Assembly: GCA_035048485.1 (NCBI GenBank)
Contig: CM068586.1
Location: 46,908,287 to 46,972,286 of the forward strand
Length of the DNA stretch: 64,000 nt
Source: Pteria penguin
Lineage: Eukaryota; Mollusca; Bivalvia; Pterioida; Pteriidae
Reading direction: 5' to 3'
This document shows, piece by piece, positions 42,897 through 54,565 of this stretch (the stretch's first letter is position 1; the number at the start of each line of letters is the position of its first letter). The notes beneath the pieces were generated by a model. The model had not been told where the DNA came from, did not search any database, and saw only the letters and a program-made list of their open reading frames with translations. The translations under genes and the position numbers were made by a program.

Positions 42897-45683
42897 GGGG
42901 TACATAGAATCACCGAAATAACAGAAATTCACTGAAATAACACGATAAATCGTCGAAATAACACTAAAAATCATCGAAATAACACTTGTATATTGAAAGC
43001 AACCCCAAAGTCATTAAAAATTACATTTTTCTATTACATGAGTTTAATTATTTGCCCTCAATGTGACCAAATATTTTCCACAAATTTCCTCCATCCATGT
43101 GCAGGGTTTTCTTTGAAACAAAAAAACTATATATGCGCATAAAAAAACCAAAATGACGCCTAAAGTAAAATGTGCTGCGTATGAGTATATGCCCTTTTAT
43201 TCGTGAACACTTTAGTTTGCGGAGGATGGTCACATGACACGAAAACTGAAAATGTCAACAGGCCGGCAAAAGCATTTATATTTTATGATATCACATAAAT
43301 TTCAGGTAACTAATGTGAGCGGACTCAAATACTGTGGCTTATGACGATGATAACCTGGAATCAGTATTGAGTGATCAAATTCGAGAACAGTAATGTGGAA
43401 CGAAAGTCTCACAAGGCATTCTTACAGCTGAATTGAACTAAAATTCAGACAGTGATATAATCAAACACTGAAGCAAAAGAAAACATTGAGCCGAATTGAA
43501 ATTGCGATCAATCGTTTCAGTCCTACTAGCAATGCGCCATCTTTCGATCTCAACAATTTCTATTACTGAGACATCGATATTTTTACCAGCCAGTCGGGCT
43601 ATTTCAAAAGCAAGTTTTACTAGCCCGAGGGACTTTTTGGTACTAGCCTCGGACATCGGGCTAGTGAGTTTTCGGAAAGACTGATCCGTGGTTCTTCAGT
43701 TGCAGAAAGATTGCTTAAACCTTTCCTAACTGCTCTGAGTGGTTGTTTTCTTTATTTTTTGGTGTACTGGTAGTGTACCAATTACCGGCTACTATGTTAT
43801 TTTAGCTTTTGAAATTTATGAGATTTTGTCATGTGATTGTCTGAAATACATAGGATACTAAACATTACATATGAAAATTTCGTCAATTCACTTTTTGAAA
43901 ACACTTAATAACGTAGTAACTAGTAACTGGTCTTGGCCAGGGACTGGTCCTTCACCAGTAGATTTCAATTTCTGTGCATACTTATAAATGGCTATTGGCA
44001 TTGCATCCCACAGGCAGATGCTGTCACCATGTATTATGTAAATTTACTACATGCACTTGCAGTAATCGACGTCCGACGTATAACAAGAATTAGTTTGGAT
44101 GAGAATGTACATCCACTATTTACATGTATATAAACCAAGACTTAATTATGTGGTAATTCCACTAAATAGCAGTAATTCCGGTGATTCTATGGAACGCTAG
44201 ACGTTTCGGTACAGGAATGTTTCGGTACAAGGACGTTTCGGTATTTAAGAAAGACGTTTCGGTACAAGTAAAGACGTTTCGGTATAATGCGAAGCACGTT
44301 TCTGTACACTAAAAAGACGTTTCGGTACATATGTTTCGGTGATTTATTCACTATATTTTTGTCTGTGTGTGACACGAGACAGCAAGTGTGACTAGCCAAA
44401 CAGGTGACGCTTACTCCTATAGACAAATGGGTTAATTTTACTAAAGGACGTAGGCCCAAACGTATATGTATACGTAAACCTCGTCAAGTAATATTTCGTA
44501 TCCTCGCTAAAAAGTTCCTCATCGTTAACAATTGAGTTTTACATTGTTTACATGTGTATTTACTGCTCTATATGTAAGTAAAGTAGTGTCCACCACACTT
44601 TTTTTTTTACATATTAGATAAATAAATCAACAGATGTACTGAAACGGATTGGGGAGAGGGGGGGGGGGGGTTGTAAATTTTTCCAATAATGCTAAGTTTT
44701 AAATATGTCTGAATAAAATATGTCTGAATATTATTATTATTTATTTTTTATTTATATATATTTTTTTTCTTCCCTTTTTTTTTTTGTTTTTGTTTGGTTG
44801 GTTGGTTTTTTCCTTTGTTTTTATTTAAAGTATTTTTAGGGAGGTGGGGTTAGTGGGTTTTTCTGTTTTTGTTCTGGTTTGATATTTATACAGAAATTTT
44901 GTAAAAAAAAAAAAAGAAAAAGCAAAACTCCCCTATATTTCATTTTATTTGTTTTGCCAGTTATCATGAAAAAAATTAAGGATATTTATTCCATATATTA
45001 ACTGACAATTTTAATTATTCTAGCCATCATCAGCTGTAAAAGTATCCATTAGTGTAAAACCCCATCCACTATTAGTTTTTTTGCATTTAATCTATAAATT
45101 AATCCAAATACATTTCCATTTGGGTCACTATTTGTGTATATTTCAATCCCGATTATCAAAAATCACTTTTAAAATGGTGTGCCCCTCCAAGCGTTCAAAT
45201 GACATAGCCGAAAACTGGTCCAGTACGTAAACTCAAATGGCTCAGTACCCCTTGATGAAATTAAGCTTCGGAAAAGCTGTTTTTGACCATAGATGATCGA
45301 AAAAATATACAAAATTAAAGAATAAGAAGTAACCATCTAATGGAGTAAATTTTATGTCAAACGAAAGAGTTTGAAATGAGTTAGACAAAAAAGCGCGATT
45401 TTTAGCCGACTACTGGTCCAGTACCAGTATAGGCTATATATATTGTATATAGTCTTCATTATTGTTTTTTAAATAAGGTCACACATATCGCATATCCCGA
45501 GGTACCGATGGGGCGTACAGCATGGCACATTTCCTTAACAGTTTGCTAGTGTTGATTGTCATAACATCCATTCTAATTTGTTACCGAAACGACCAAAATC
45601 ATGTACCGAATCGTCTTTGTACCATGTACCGAATCGACCTATTTTTGTGTACCGAAACGTCCTGCACCCATTCTATGTACCCC
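42897..45683. mobile_element. Element A, split by a nested insertion
   Basis: The left terminus GGGGTACATAGAATCACCG (42897-42915) is inverted at the right terminus only after removal of the inserted element B: CGGTGATTCTATG ends at 44191 and TACCCC resumes at 45678. Own length is about 1.30 kb. Subterminal CGAAATAACAC repeats stand at the left (42912-42984) with diverged inverse copies at the right (44150-44180). No transposase frame; a SINE 3' fragment (GCAGATGCTGTCACCATGTA, 44013-44032) lies inside. A target duplication of A itself was not resolved. Confidence 0.8.
44192..45669. mobile_element. Element B, nested in A, 8-bp target duplication
   Basis: Flanked by ATTCTATG at 44184-44191 and 45670-45677. 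Both ends carry clusters of GACGTTTCGGTAC (left, about six copies in 44205-44340) and their inverse GTACCGAAACGTC-type copies (right, about four in 45582-45662). Such subterminal arrays are typical transposase binding sites. The 8-bp duplication would suit hAT-type elements, although MULEs make 8-10 bp. No transposase was found, so it is non-autonomous. Confidence 0.82.
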
Positions 45684-46085
45684 AACACTGTCAGAATGAT
45701 GTTTAGCTGCAGCTGCTGCATTGATAAATAATAGTAATATAGTATCACAGGTACCTCCATCGCGTAAATGACTGAGATTAAGATATAGATATTAAACCGA
45801 AATATGCTTGTACTTAGTCGTACGTACTATACTCGAACATCTTCTTTAAAAATTTCTACATGATACAGTAGGCTACATCACTCACCTTACTCTCTTTCAC
45901 TTTCAGAGCATGAACTCATACTGTATTCCTCCGCGTACCAAAAATTTGAGAATACGCATCCTAGATTAGTTGATTAACAGATAGTTTGTGACTTTGGAAA
46001 ATCTTGCTTGTCTGTCTAGGGTATAATGGATATGCATAATTTTTACAGAGTATCTTTGGAGGAGGTCTTACTTCGTAGGAACACA

Positions 46086-46233
46086 TTAGTGAGTGAGAGG
46101 GTCCTTCGTTTTGCCTCGGATGACGAGTCTTCGAAGTCGGATTCTGCCAAGGAGTGCACACGTGAGTGAGTGAGAGGGTCCTTCGTCTTGCATCGGATGA
46201 CGATTCTACGAAGTCGGATTCTGCCAAGGAGTG
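46086..46233 (+). repeat. Two-copy tandem duplication, about 74 bp
   Basis: GTGAGTGAGAGGGTCCTTCG, then TCGGATGACGA and GAAGTCGGATTCTGCCAAGG AGTGCACAC, occurs twice back to back (46090 and 46164). Open frames on both strands here are not credited. Confidence 0.85.
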
Positions 46234-46749
46234 CACACTTCAGGTTGAAAAATTTTGAAAATTCCTGTTTAGACAACTTGAGAAGGGCCAACATTATCAA
46301 CAACACGCTAAATGTATCGGGTGGTTCATCTGTGAAATGGCTGGGGGGGGTGGTGGGGTTGCACGTACCTTCCAGCGGCGTCGGGATCATTCGTACTGAT
46401 ACGTTTTCGTACTGGGATTTTTCGTATAGCTCGTACGAAAAATTGGGTTCTTTCGTACCGATCAGTGAGATCATTCGTACTGGTATTTATCATTAAGTGT
46501 AATTATGTATATCGTTCATACTGGTATATATCATTATGTGTAATTATGTATATTAAGTGTTTTGATAACTCCTTGTTTTGTTATTCTTTGCTTTTGACAA
46601 GCACTATATAATTAATTCATAGTAAGACTTGGACCATTGCTCGTGGGGGAAATAAGTGAATTATAAAAGACGAGAAATACTGTTTATGATTTAATTTATT
46701 GATTATTACATACAACAACAAACATGTAATGATAATATTAAGCACAGGC

Positions 46750-46916
46750 ATGCGCGGATACAGAGGGGGGGAGGGGGGTCTGGACCCCCCCCCCCCCTGG
46801 AATCCGAAAATTTTACCAAAAAAAGGTATTTTGGGGGTTGGACTTCCCTCGTCTAAGAGAAAAATTTACCTTTTTTGGTTGGACCCCCTCTCACAAAAAT
46901 TTCTGGATCCGCGCAT
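46750..46916. repeat. Small inverted-repeat insertion inside the MULE
   Basis: CATGCGCGGAT at the left and GGATCCGCGCATG at the right flank G and C homopolymers and TTTACCAAAAAAAGGTATTT-like internal repeats (also AAATTTACCTTTTTTGGTTG). Probably a MITE nested in the MULE. Confidence 0.5.
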
Positions 46917-47158
46917 GACAGGTTTCAAACATAAAAGCACTAAAAGAATAATAAGTATAATATTTTCAAAATAATTGAATGTTAAAAGTCGGCACTAAAC
47001 AATATACCCACACACCATAAGAACTGTATAAGCACTACACACTACTACAAAGTTGTAACAATAAGTATAATTTTCAAAGCACACAAAGTCAGCACTATTT
47101 ACACTTCCGACAACACACACTTATTTTCAAAGGCAACACTATTTACACTTCCGAATAT

Positions 47159-48489
47159 TCACACAACAAATCCATACAAATTCCCCACGGTCCTTAAGAA
47201 TGTTCCAATCGCTGTAGTGCCTGCCTGGTAGTTGTCCCATGCTTCCGTTAGTTTTTCGTCCAGTCGTCCGTAGTTGGTGTTCGTCTCTCTCGTCAAATCC
47301 CCTGCAGCAATGCTTGCTTCTACCAGTTCTGCTTCCATCTTTAGTAGTTGGACGAGTCTATAAAGGCCTGGAGCTCCTCCTGATTTCTGGTTAAGTCTGG
47401 TGTGCCAACCTGTAGAATGAAAAAATAATAATATTAGAAACAGATATTTGCGAGAGTTTCTTTTAATTACACATGAGAGAAATGCATTATATAATGATAA
47501 ACATTATGAGAAATATACATCATCCTTAATATTTCCGTAAAAGTATACAAATAATTATATGAATTATTAAATCTAAAATAAGAAATTTTAATAATAAAAG
47601 TAAAAGTAAATATCTACACTTATTTTTGCACTGAGAGAGTTAGAGTTAGTATACCCTCGGTGTCATTTATTAGTTCTTACTGTCAGGTGATAGACGCTCC
47701 AAGTTTCAACAGGGAAGATTGGGTTGCTGATCCACTGGCGGTTGATGTAGTCGACCAGGGATCGGAGTTGCGTTGTTGTGGCACGGTTCCTAAGATTTTC
47801 AAAGGCTGGAGCGATGTGTCTTGGTGGGAGGAAGGGAAGGGCCATCAGTTGGCGGACATATCCTCGAATGGATGGTTCCTCTCGGTATGCTGTCAATAAA
47901 CCAAGTTCTTGCGTACGCTTCCAAACCGCCTGATTGAAGTGGAATACACAGCCTTTGATGGGGATTCCAGGGAGTAGGTCTCGCAGCGCCTGCCAAAGTG
48001 CCTTTTCGAAGTCTGCCTTTCACATTGAAAGGTCCGACGGCGGTCTGTAAGTGGCGTAAAATCTGAAAGTAAAAAGAAAAACATAAAGCGCTGAAAAAGA
48101 AATGAATGACATATAGTGAAAGCACATTAGATAGTAGTATGCCAACCCCATAGAAACATACATCATCTGCTGGTGATAAAATATAAGACATTAAACAATT
48201 ATTCCGATTTAGAACAGTGTTACGAACATGAACATTATACATGTTATATATATATAAACTATATCATTACATTATATAGTAAATATGATATTTATATCAT
48301 TATAAAAACAAATGTTACAAAATATTCCAATGATTATAGTTGATTTATAGCATACCATTGCATAATCCTCCTTGGTCTTCCTCGACATCAATACAAACAT
48401 GAGAGGGAATTGTTTTAATTCACCACATTCCCCCTTCACAAATGCATTGATGGTGAACAGCTGTCCCCGTTTTTGGAATGGTCCAGTGA
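47159..48489 (-). pseudogene. MULE transposase relic, three exons, two frameshifts
   Basis: Minus-strand exons: A 48489-48356 (QLFTINAFVKGECGELKQFP, then LMFVLMSRKTKEDYAM), B 48062-47655, and C 47409-47159 with stop at 47161-47159. Exon B carries ADFEKALWQALRDLL, with the Asp of the DDE triad, and then GCVFHFNQAVWKRTQELG, hallmark of the MULE domain (PF10551), then a helical region (IRGYVRQLMALPFLPP). Exon C begins GWHTRLNQKSGGAPGLYRLV, the C-terminal part typical of animal MULE proteins. Donors are GTATGC and GTATAC, acceptors CAG. The frame is broken by one extra A/T within 48018-48020 and one within 47666-47668; without them the exon phases fit exactly. The N-terminal zinc finger and the first catalytic Asp were not found upstream. 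Confidence 0.85.
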
Positions 48490-49107
48490 CTGCTTTTTAT
48501 TTCTACATTGACCAATATGTTTGAAATAAATATTTGTCAATTTTTAGAATAAGTGTCCATACATATCTGTGTCTTGAATGCAATTATTTGTATTTTTGTG
48601 GGTTTTTTATGCAACATTCATGCATCAATATAGAAACATTGGGCAACAACCAGGACGAGTAATATATACCCGGTACGAAAATCAGCATAATACTTCATAC
48701 GCAACATTTGTGATTATAACTGAGAAAACATATAATAAACTCAGCTATAACACCAACAAAATAACAAACCAGTACGAATTCTCGTAATATCACTTTGAAG
48801 TACGAAAATTAGCACAGTACATTATACGTTATATGTATATATTTTACGAATCAACACGCATCAAAGTACGTAATAGTTCATACGCAATATTCATGAATGA
48901 ACAACAACACAGCTAAAAAGTTCAAATTATTTAATATGTATACATTTTAAGCATACAAATACAATGTATAGGTTTAACATCCGTACGAATAATCCCGGTA
49001 GTAGTACGAAAGATCCCGTACGAAAAATCCCAGTACGAAAACATATCCGTACGAACGATCCCGGAACCCTTCCAGCAGTGGTGCAAATTAGTTTTAGATA
49101 GTGTGAT

Positions 49108-49215
49108 CACAGGGCTTTCCGCTCGTTGATCCCCCCCCCCCCCATCAATTATACCAGTATATTTTATTGGTATAATTGAGAGGGGGGAGGAAATCAACAA
49201 GCTGAAGGCCCTGTG
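49108..49215. repeat. Imperfect palindrome, about 108 bp
   Basis: CACAGGGCTTTCCGCTCGTT is mirrored by AACAAGCTGAAGGCCCTGTG around a C-rich and G-rich pair and a TATACCAGTATATTTTATTG loop. It lies only 40 bases from the MULE right end. Probably a small MITE. Confidence 0.7.
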
Positions 49216-49271
49216 GTGTGATAACATTCAATCATTGCGGTATCCAAGCTGCACTCTTAAGTGTGGTAAAC

Positions 49272-49472
49272 AATAGACGATCTTCATATTTTACATGATA
49301 TAAGTGGCCCAAGACCCGACATGCAACTCTTTGCCGGAATTTTTATTTTGACGTTATTGCTTAACTTGTGATGTCACTGTCTAGTACTTTACGTCACAAT
49401 GAAAACTCGGTAAAAAGTAACATGTCGGGTCTTGTGCCACTTATATCATGTAAAATATGAAGATCGTCTATT
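49272..49472. mobile_element. 201-bp MITE with roughly 50-bp TIRs
   Basis: AATAGACGATCTTCATATTT then TACATGATATAAGTGGC and AAGACCCGACATG are inverted almost perfectly at the right. The centre contains GACGTTATTG and TGACGTCA-like text. A diverged relative lies at 53035-53209. Confidence 0.85.
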
Positions 49473-51290
49473 TCATTATGCATCATCCTTATCAATTAAT
49501 AGCTAAGCTATGCATACATGTACGTGTCATCAATATCGCTAAACATCTCATCACTATTATCCGAAATTTCAATCAATTATAATTACCTTGAAAGCTGTCA
49601 TTTGAATTATAATTATGCAAGCCAGCATTGAAGTATTGTAAATCATAGGATATGCATATCGCACCCCTTGCATGATACAAGTTCTTTAGCAAACCGTCTA
49701 GCAGATATGCATCTGATGCATTTTGAAGTGCTTGATTTGAACCAATGTTAAGTGGAGCATATTACAAGAGGTGTGATAGACCAATAAAAACTTCATGTGG
49801 AACCACCTCACTATTCTTCAGATGTACATTTTTCTAGGAGATCTACCAGTAGCTTATGCATTTTTTATTTTTATTTTTTTTGTTTTTCATTATTTTGAAA
49901 TTTCACTTCTGAAATGTGCATTTATCATCTAAGAATGTGCCTAGAATGCACCATTTTGAACCATTTTTCCGAAAACTTTGTGGGGGGAGGTCCAGCAGGA
50001 GGGGGTGACCCCCTCCCACATCCAACAATGGTATATGCCTTGTACATTTAAGATTTTGGCTTCAATTGGTGTGTCCCCCCTGTATTCCAGGGCCTCGCGC
50101 TGCCCTTCGCCATTTTCGCCATTGGCGAAAGAAGTTCAGAATCGGCGAAAGAAATTATGAATTGGCGAAAGCCAATTTTTCCGTGTTTTGAATTTTCTCT
50201 TGTATTGAATTGATACAAGTTAAGGCATGAAGTCTTTTGTCCAAGTGCTGTAGTCAAATAGCGGTTGATGACTTAATTGATTGATTGGATTTATCCCCGT
50301 TAGATAACTTTAACACCTCGTCGAGAAGGTGTGAAGGTAGGTACACACGTTTATTATGTTTATTAATTAATGAGTTTTCATAACGATTATCCATGATCAT
50401 ACATGTAAGTATGCTATTTCGATTGGACTAAGTTTAAAAGAACACATTTTAATTATAAATGAGAAACTACAATTAATCATTTGTTTCTTATTAGTTTGTA
50501 ATTTCCGATTAGAATGCGACATTGAAATATTTCCTTATTCTTTATGCAACCGAGAACTTGACAACATACATGTAGTTAAACGAAATTTTGAATTGATCGA
50601 CGATTGGTCTAGTAAATCTCAAACTTTCTGCTCTTTAGCTTTAAAGTATAAAATACCAAGTCGAAATCAAAATCTTTTATAACTGATAATGTCTCTGTTT
50701 AGAAATCAACTAATAGTAATATAACTAATAGTTATGCATTTGTTAATAAACAGCTGTAAATAGGCCACTTAAGCTGAGAAAAATATTGCGCTCCTGCGAT
50801 ACATCTTTCACGAGAAAAATGGCTACACATTTTTTTCAAGCCAGTGTGAGCCCTGTATTCACTGGCACTTCTTGCCTCAGTGAAGGTTTTGGCTTCATTT
50901 GTGTCCCCCCTTCCTGGCACTGACTTTTCTCTATCTGCCTTTGTGGATAAATCTTTAAGATAAAGACGATGATTTATTTGTACAATCACGATAACAATTA
51001 TTGACAAAGGCACACAATATTTATTACATTATCATTTAAAGCCATGTTAATGATAAAAATAATAATCTGAAAATAACAATGAGGTTTGAATGCATGAGTA
51101 TGGCACCATTTACAATGAAATTACACAGCATTATAAGTTGTACATGTATATTCAGTTCAAACACTACAGTTTATACATGTATATATATGTATATATACAT
51201 ATACATGTATATAGTATAGGGATAGTAATGGCACTCTGTCATAATAGATCATGTGATTATACTGGGATTAGTTGCATAAGAATTTCCTTT
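49473..51290. other. Intergenic with short dispersed motifs
   Basis: Near 49980-50015 and 50050-50095 lie G/C-run repeat pieces; GGCGAAAG occurs four times at 50125-50171. TTTTGGCTTCAATTGGTGTG with a C run (50053) recurs diverged at 50886. AT/TA dinucleotide-rich DNA lies at 51140-51215. No gene recognised. Confidence 0.4.
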
Positions 51291-51946
51291 TATGATACGC
51301 CCGTCATTAGACGGGACGTATTATGTTATGGCGCTGTCCGTACGTTTGTCCTGGGTCATATTTTCCGGACTTTTTTGCCATCTTTCAAGATATTGAGTTG
51401 AAATTTGGTATATAGCTTTATTTCAAGCGGGGTCAGTACCAGTTCGAGTTTTGTTATGATTGACCTACTTTTGATGGATTTATGGCCCTTGGACTTATAA
51501 ATTTCAAGATTTTTTCAGAAATTCATTAAAAATCTATTTTTTGTCAAAACATTATGAAATTTCTCATGAAACAAGTGAAATGTACCAACTATCACATATA
51601 TTATGGGTTTTAATATCTTCTTCTTCATTTTTGAGAAATATATAATTTTAGGGGAGGGGTGACCATATGTCCTAGGTCATGTTTTCCGGACTTTTTTTTT
51701 GCCGTCTTTCAAGATATTGAGTTGAAATTTGGTATATAGCTTTATTTCAAGCGGCGTCAGTACCAGTTCGAGTTTTGTTACGATTGACCTATTTTTGACG
51801 GATTTATGGCCCTTGGACTTATAAATTTCAAGATTTGTTTTGAAAATTCATTAAAAATCTAATTTTTGTAAAAACATTAGGAAATTTATCATGAAACAAG
51901 TAAAATGTACCAACTTTCACATATTTAAGTGACGGGCGTATTATGC
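51291..51946. repeat. Repeat element with hairpin ends and internal 321-bp duplication
   Basis: Begins TATGATACGCCCGTCATTAG then ACGGGACGTATTATG, and ends GTGACGGGCGTATTATGCC, so the ends are inverted. Internally GGTCATATTTTCCGGACTTT through AAATGTACCAACT is repeated (51356 and about 51677) with high similarity. No coding frame. Confidence 0.75.
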
Positions 51947-52800
51947 CACGCTAGGCGTTGCTCTCTTGTTTCACATGTTTTCAATAACATTAGACATTTA
52001 AATACATTATAGGAATCAAAATTCAATAACTTCAAAACAAAAATAAAAAAAAAAGGGGGGGGGGGCGGAGAGAGTATTATTAGTCTGAAACAAATTCTAC
52101 ATAAAAGGCAACTTGGCAACCACTAATGCTATATATGATATATGTATTATTTGATAAACATGTATTTGATAAAGGCTTTTTCAGGACTTCCCATAGGATT
52201 TTGATCACATTTGGTAGGAGTGTTGGCATTTTATTTTAATTGTGTCATAATTTGATGGGTAGAGGTGACCTTCTTCTCCATTTGGCCCTAGAAATGCTTG
52301 TTCATTCTAATAACTCAAAGCTCTGTGGGTCTCTTACATAGAATGTCTTTAATGATTTTTGTTTTTCCTATTGTTGTAGTATATATGATAAATAAAAGCT
52401 ATAGGCCAGAGACTGGTAAGTATTGAAACATCTTATTTGCTGATCCTCTGTAGAGAGAGAGGGACTACTGTTTCAATGTATCAAGGACTCTGATGAGATG
52501 AAATTATTTGATCAATTTATAGATAAATATTGATTCTGCTGTAAGATCATTAATTTTAATCTAATTTCACTAAATTAAAGATTTTATCACTTAAAAAGGT
52601 GTTGTTTACATCTGAAATTTGGCAAGATTTTCTCGAAATAATGGTAACTTTTAAAATTCTGATAGAGGAGGGGCTGAAATATTTTATGGCTAAGATAAAG
52701 AAAGTTGTGTAAATCTCGCTTGGAATTTGGTAATTTAACATGGGACCCTATGGGAACAGGAAATACCATGCTTTGATCTATAGTAATATTATAAACAGAA
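51947..52800. other. No recognised gene
   Basis: AT-rich, with a G homopolymer near 52056. A few 60-codon frames are not credited. Confidence 0.4.
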
Positions 52801-52819
52801 CATGTAAAATGTAACTTTA

Positions 52820-52905
52820 TTAAGCTGATGACAGTAATCCAGCCAATGTGCCATATGGGGCATTACATCATGTAAAGTAGGTTCAAGTCCTGCCTTGGCC
52901 AAAAT
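52820..52905 (+). repeat. tRNA-like dispersed repeat, copy 2
   Basis: Reads TTAAGCTGATGACAG, CCAATGTGCCATATGGGGCA and GGTTCAAGTCCTGCCTTGGC, the complement of copies at 27080 and 55262. The GGTTCAAGTCC is a Pol III B box. Confidence 0.65.
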
Positions 52906-53034
52906 GTCAGAAGCTTAGGAATTTGATAAGCATGAGTCTTAAATTAAAAATATGAATGGGTAGAATCTTCATTATAATAGACTTGATTCTACAATTATTA
53001 TTCTATGGCTAATTTTACCCTTTCTCAATAACCT

Positions 53035-53209
53035 TTTTGCCAATTTTACATGATGTAAGGGGCAATACCAGACAAACACAAAATTGCCGCTTAGATTTGC
53101 GTCATATTTCTGTGACGTCACATTCCAAACGTTAACGTCATAGTGAAAATTCCTGCAAAAAGTGGATTGTCAGGTATAAGGTCCCTTATATCATTTAAAA
53201 TTGGCAAAA
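53035..53209. mobile_element. 175-bp MITE related to that at 49272
   Basis: TTTTGCCAATTTTACATGAT then GTAAGGGGC is mirrored by GTCCCTTATATCATTTAAAA then TTGGCAAAA. The centre has GTGACGTCAC and a diverged TTAACGTCATAG, matching the architecture of the 49272 element. Confidence 0.75.
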
Positions 53210-53389
53210 CTCTTGTTTGGATGCAAATTTCATATTTTCTTTCAAGAATGAATCTGAAACATGCAAGTAGTTAAGATTTATAGGTCAATTAACAGACCTC
53301 GTTCAAAAGAGATCTTAAATATTCATTCAAAGGCATTTTCACAGAAACATTGACATACATGCTGTATTTGTAAAATATGAATGCCCTGA

Positions 53390-53776
53390 TGGCAACTTTG
53401 TCAGTATAAGCTGTTATCCTAAACTAAGCCAAACTCCAAGATCAAGGTCACATGGTCAAAATTTGAGTACTGTTGGAGAGCTTTGTCACAAGGAACACAC
53501 GTGAAATATTAAATCCCTGTCACCTACCATTCAAAAGATATACCCAATGCTAAAAGTTTTTGAAATGAAAGTCAAATGTCAAGGTCGCAAGGTCAAAATC
53601 ATTATACTGATGGAAAGGTCTGGTCACAAGGAATACATATGTGAAACATGAAAGCCCTATCTCTTACAGCTGAAATGTTATGTAGAGTGTTAAAGTTTTT
53701 TGACAGACAAATGGATAAACAGACAGACAGGCCAAAAACTAGATACCCCCAAATAGTTGATGCCGGGGGCATAAAA
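53390..53776 (+). repeat. AGGTCA-rich dispersed repeat ending in GGGGGCATAAAAA
   Basis: Matches 26210-26520 (GGTCACATGGTCAAAATTT, CACGTGAAATAT, ACCATTCAAAAGATATACCC) and adds a 3' end with ACAGACAGACAGG and the terminal hairpin ACCCCC ... GGGGGCATAAAAA. Shows the full 3' end of the family. Confidence 0.75.
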
Positions 53777-54565
53777 ATAAAAACATTTTTTCTTCTCCAA
53801 GATTTACACAAATTTCTCTTTTTCTAAATTGAAACAAAAAGGTGCAAAATGAACCTACGATATATAACATAGGTCCATGATCATTGATACCAAATCAGAT
53901 TTAATCTGCAACTTGTTATTAGTCCCCTCCTGGCGAATTTCACTGAAGGGACTTTAGGTTTGCACTTCATCTATAAGTCCAGCCAATCAGTTTTTCACAC
54001 TTTTTTCATCATGTTTGCAGATTATCATTTGATGTTTGGTACATTGCTCTGCCATTACTAGTTACAGATCAAGTTAGAATTTTGTTCTGGTTTACGTTGT
54101 GGGAAAAATGCAATACTCTCAAAATGCTTGGTTATTTGAAAGCTAAGGATTCCAGATTATCAACATGGTCAGGAACAAGCGTAAATTTCAACTGTCCTTT
54201 TTCATATGTTTGAATACATTTACATTAGCATTGTCATAAATCAGCACATGAGAAATAATGATAAATCCATTCATATGAATTCTGCTTAATAAGTAAACGA
54301 CGTATTGGACTTCATAAACCAAACAAGAGGCCTATGGTCCACAGCCAAACTTGCTTTAAATGGAGATGATGAACCAAAATTGTAACAAATTTTCAGTTTT
54401 CTTCAGATTTTTGCCATTGATAAAAACAAAAAACCTGAAAATAATGAAATTCTTGTTCAAGTATATTTTGTTTCATGTATTTTCTCTTCTTGATATTCTT
54501 TGTAGCAATACCAGAAAATATCCACGACATGTTGACCTCGAGCAGACAGTAAAACAGATAGCATA
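53777..54565. other. Dispersed-repeat text, no gene
   Basis: 53938-54100 begins GGCGAATTTCACTGAAGGGA and looks like another interspersed family; ACAAGAGGCCTATGGTCCAC at 54327 matches motifs at 11322 and 11720. A 68-codon frame at 54360 is not credited. Confidence 0.4.

Larger units (their letters stand above)
46377..49067. mobile_element. MULE DNA transposon with 9-bp target duplication
   Basis: A perfect 9-bp duplication CCTTCCAGC at 46368-46376 and 49068-49076 flanks TIRs of about 90-100 bp composed of repeated CGTACGAA and ATCCCGTACG motifs (left from GGCGTCGGGATCATTCG, right ending CGAACGATCCCGGAAC). Inside, on the minus strand, lie three exons of a MULE-domain transposase (47159-48489). 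Subterminal TACGAAAATCAGCA-type copies near 48675 and 48801 repeat at the 5' side of the transposase. The N-terminal part of the transposase is missing, so the copy is defective. The small element at 2169 is a relative. Confidence 0.9.

Noticed and set aside
42897..44191. Transposase inside element A (72-codon minus frame at 43438-43656)
   Set aside because: No DDE-type motif and the frame is short; the element is most simply non-autonomous.
46043..46496. Overlapping 108-143-codon frames on both strands
   Set aside because: They cover a tandem duplication and run into the MULE terminal repeat; no shared protein feature.
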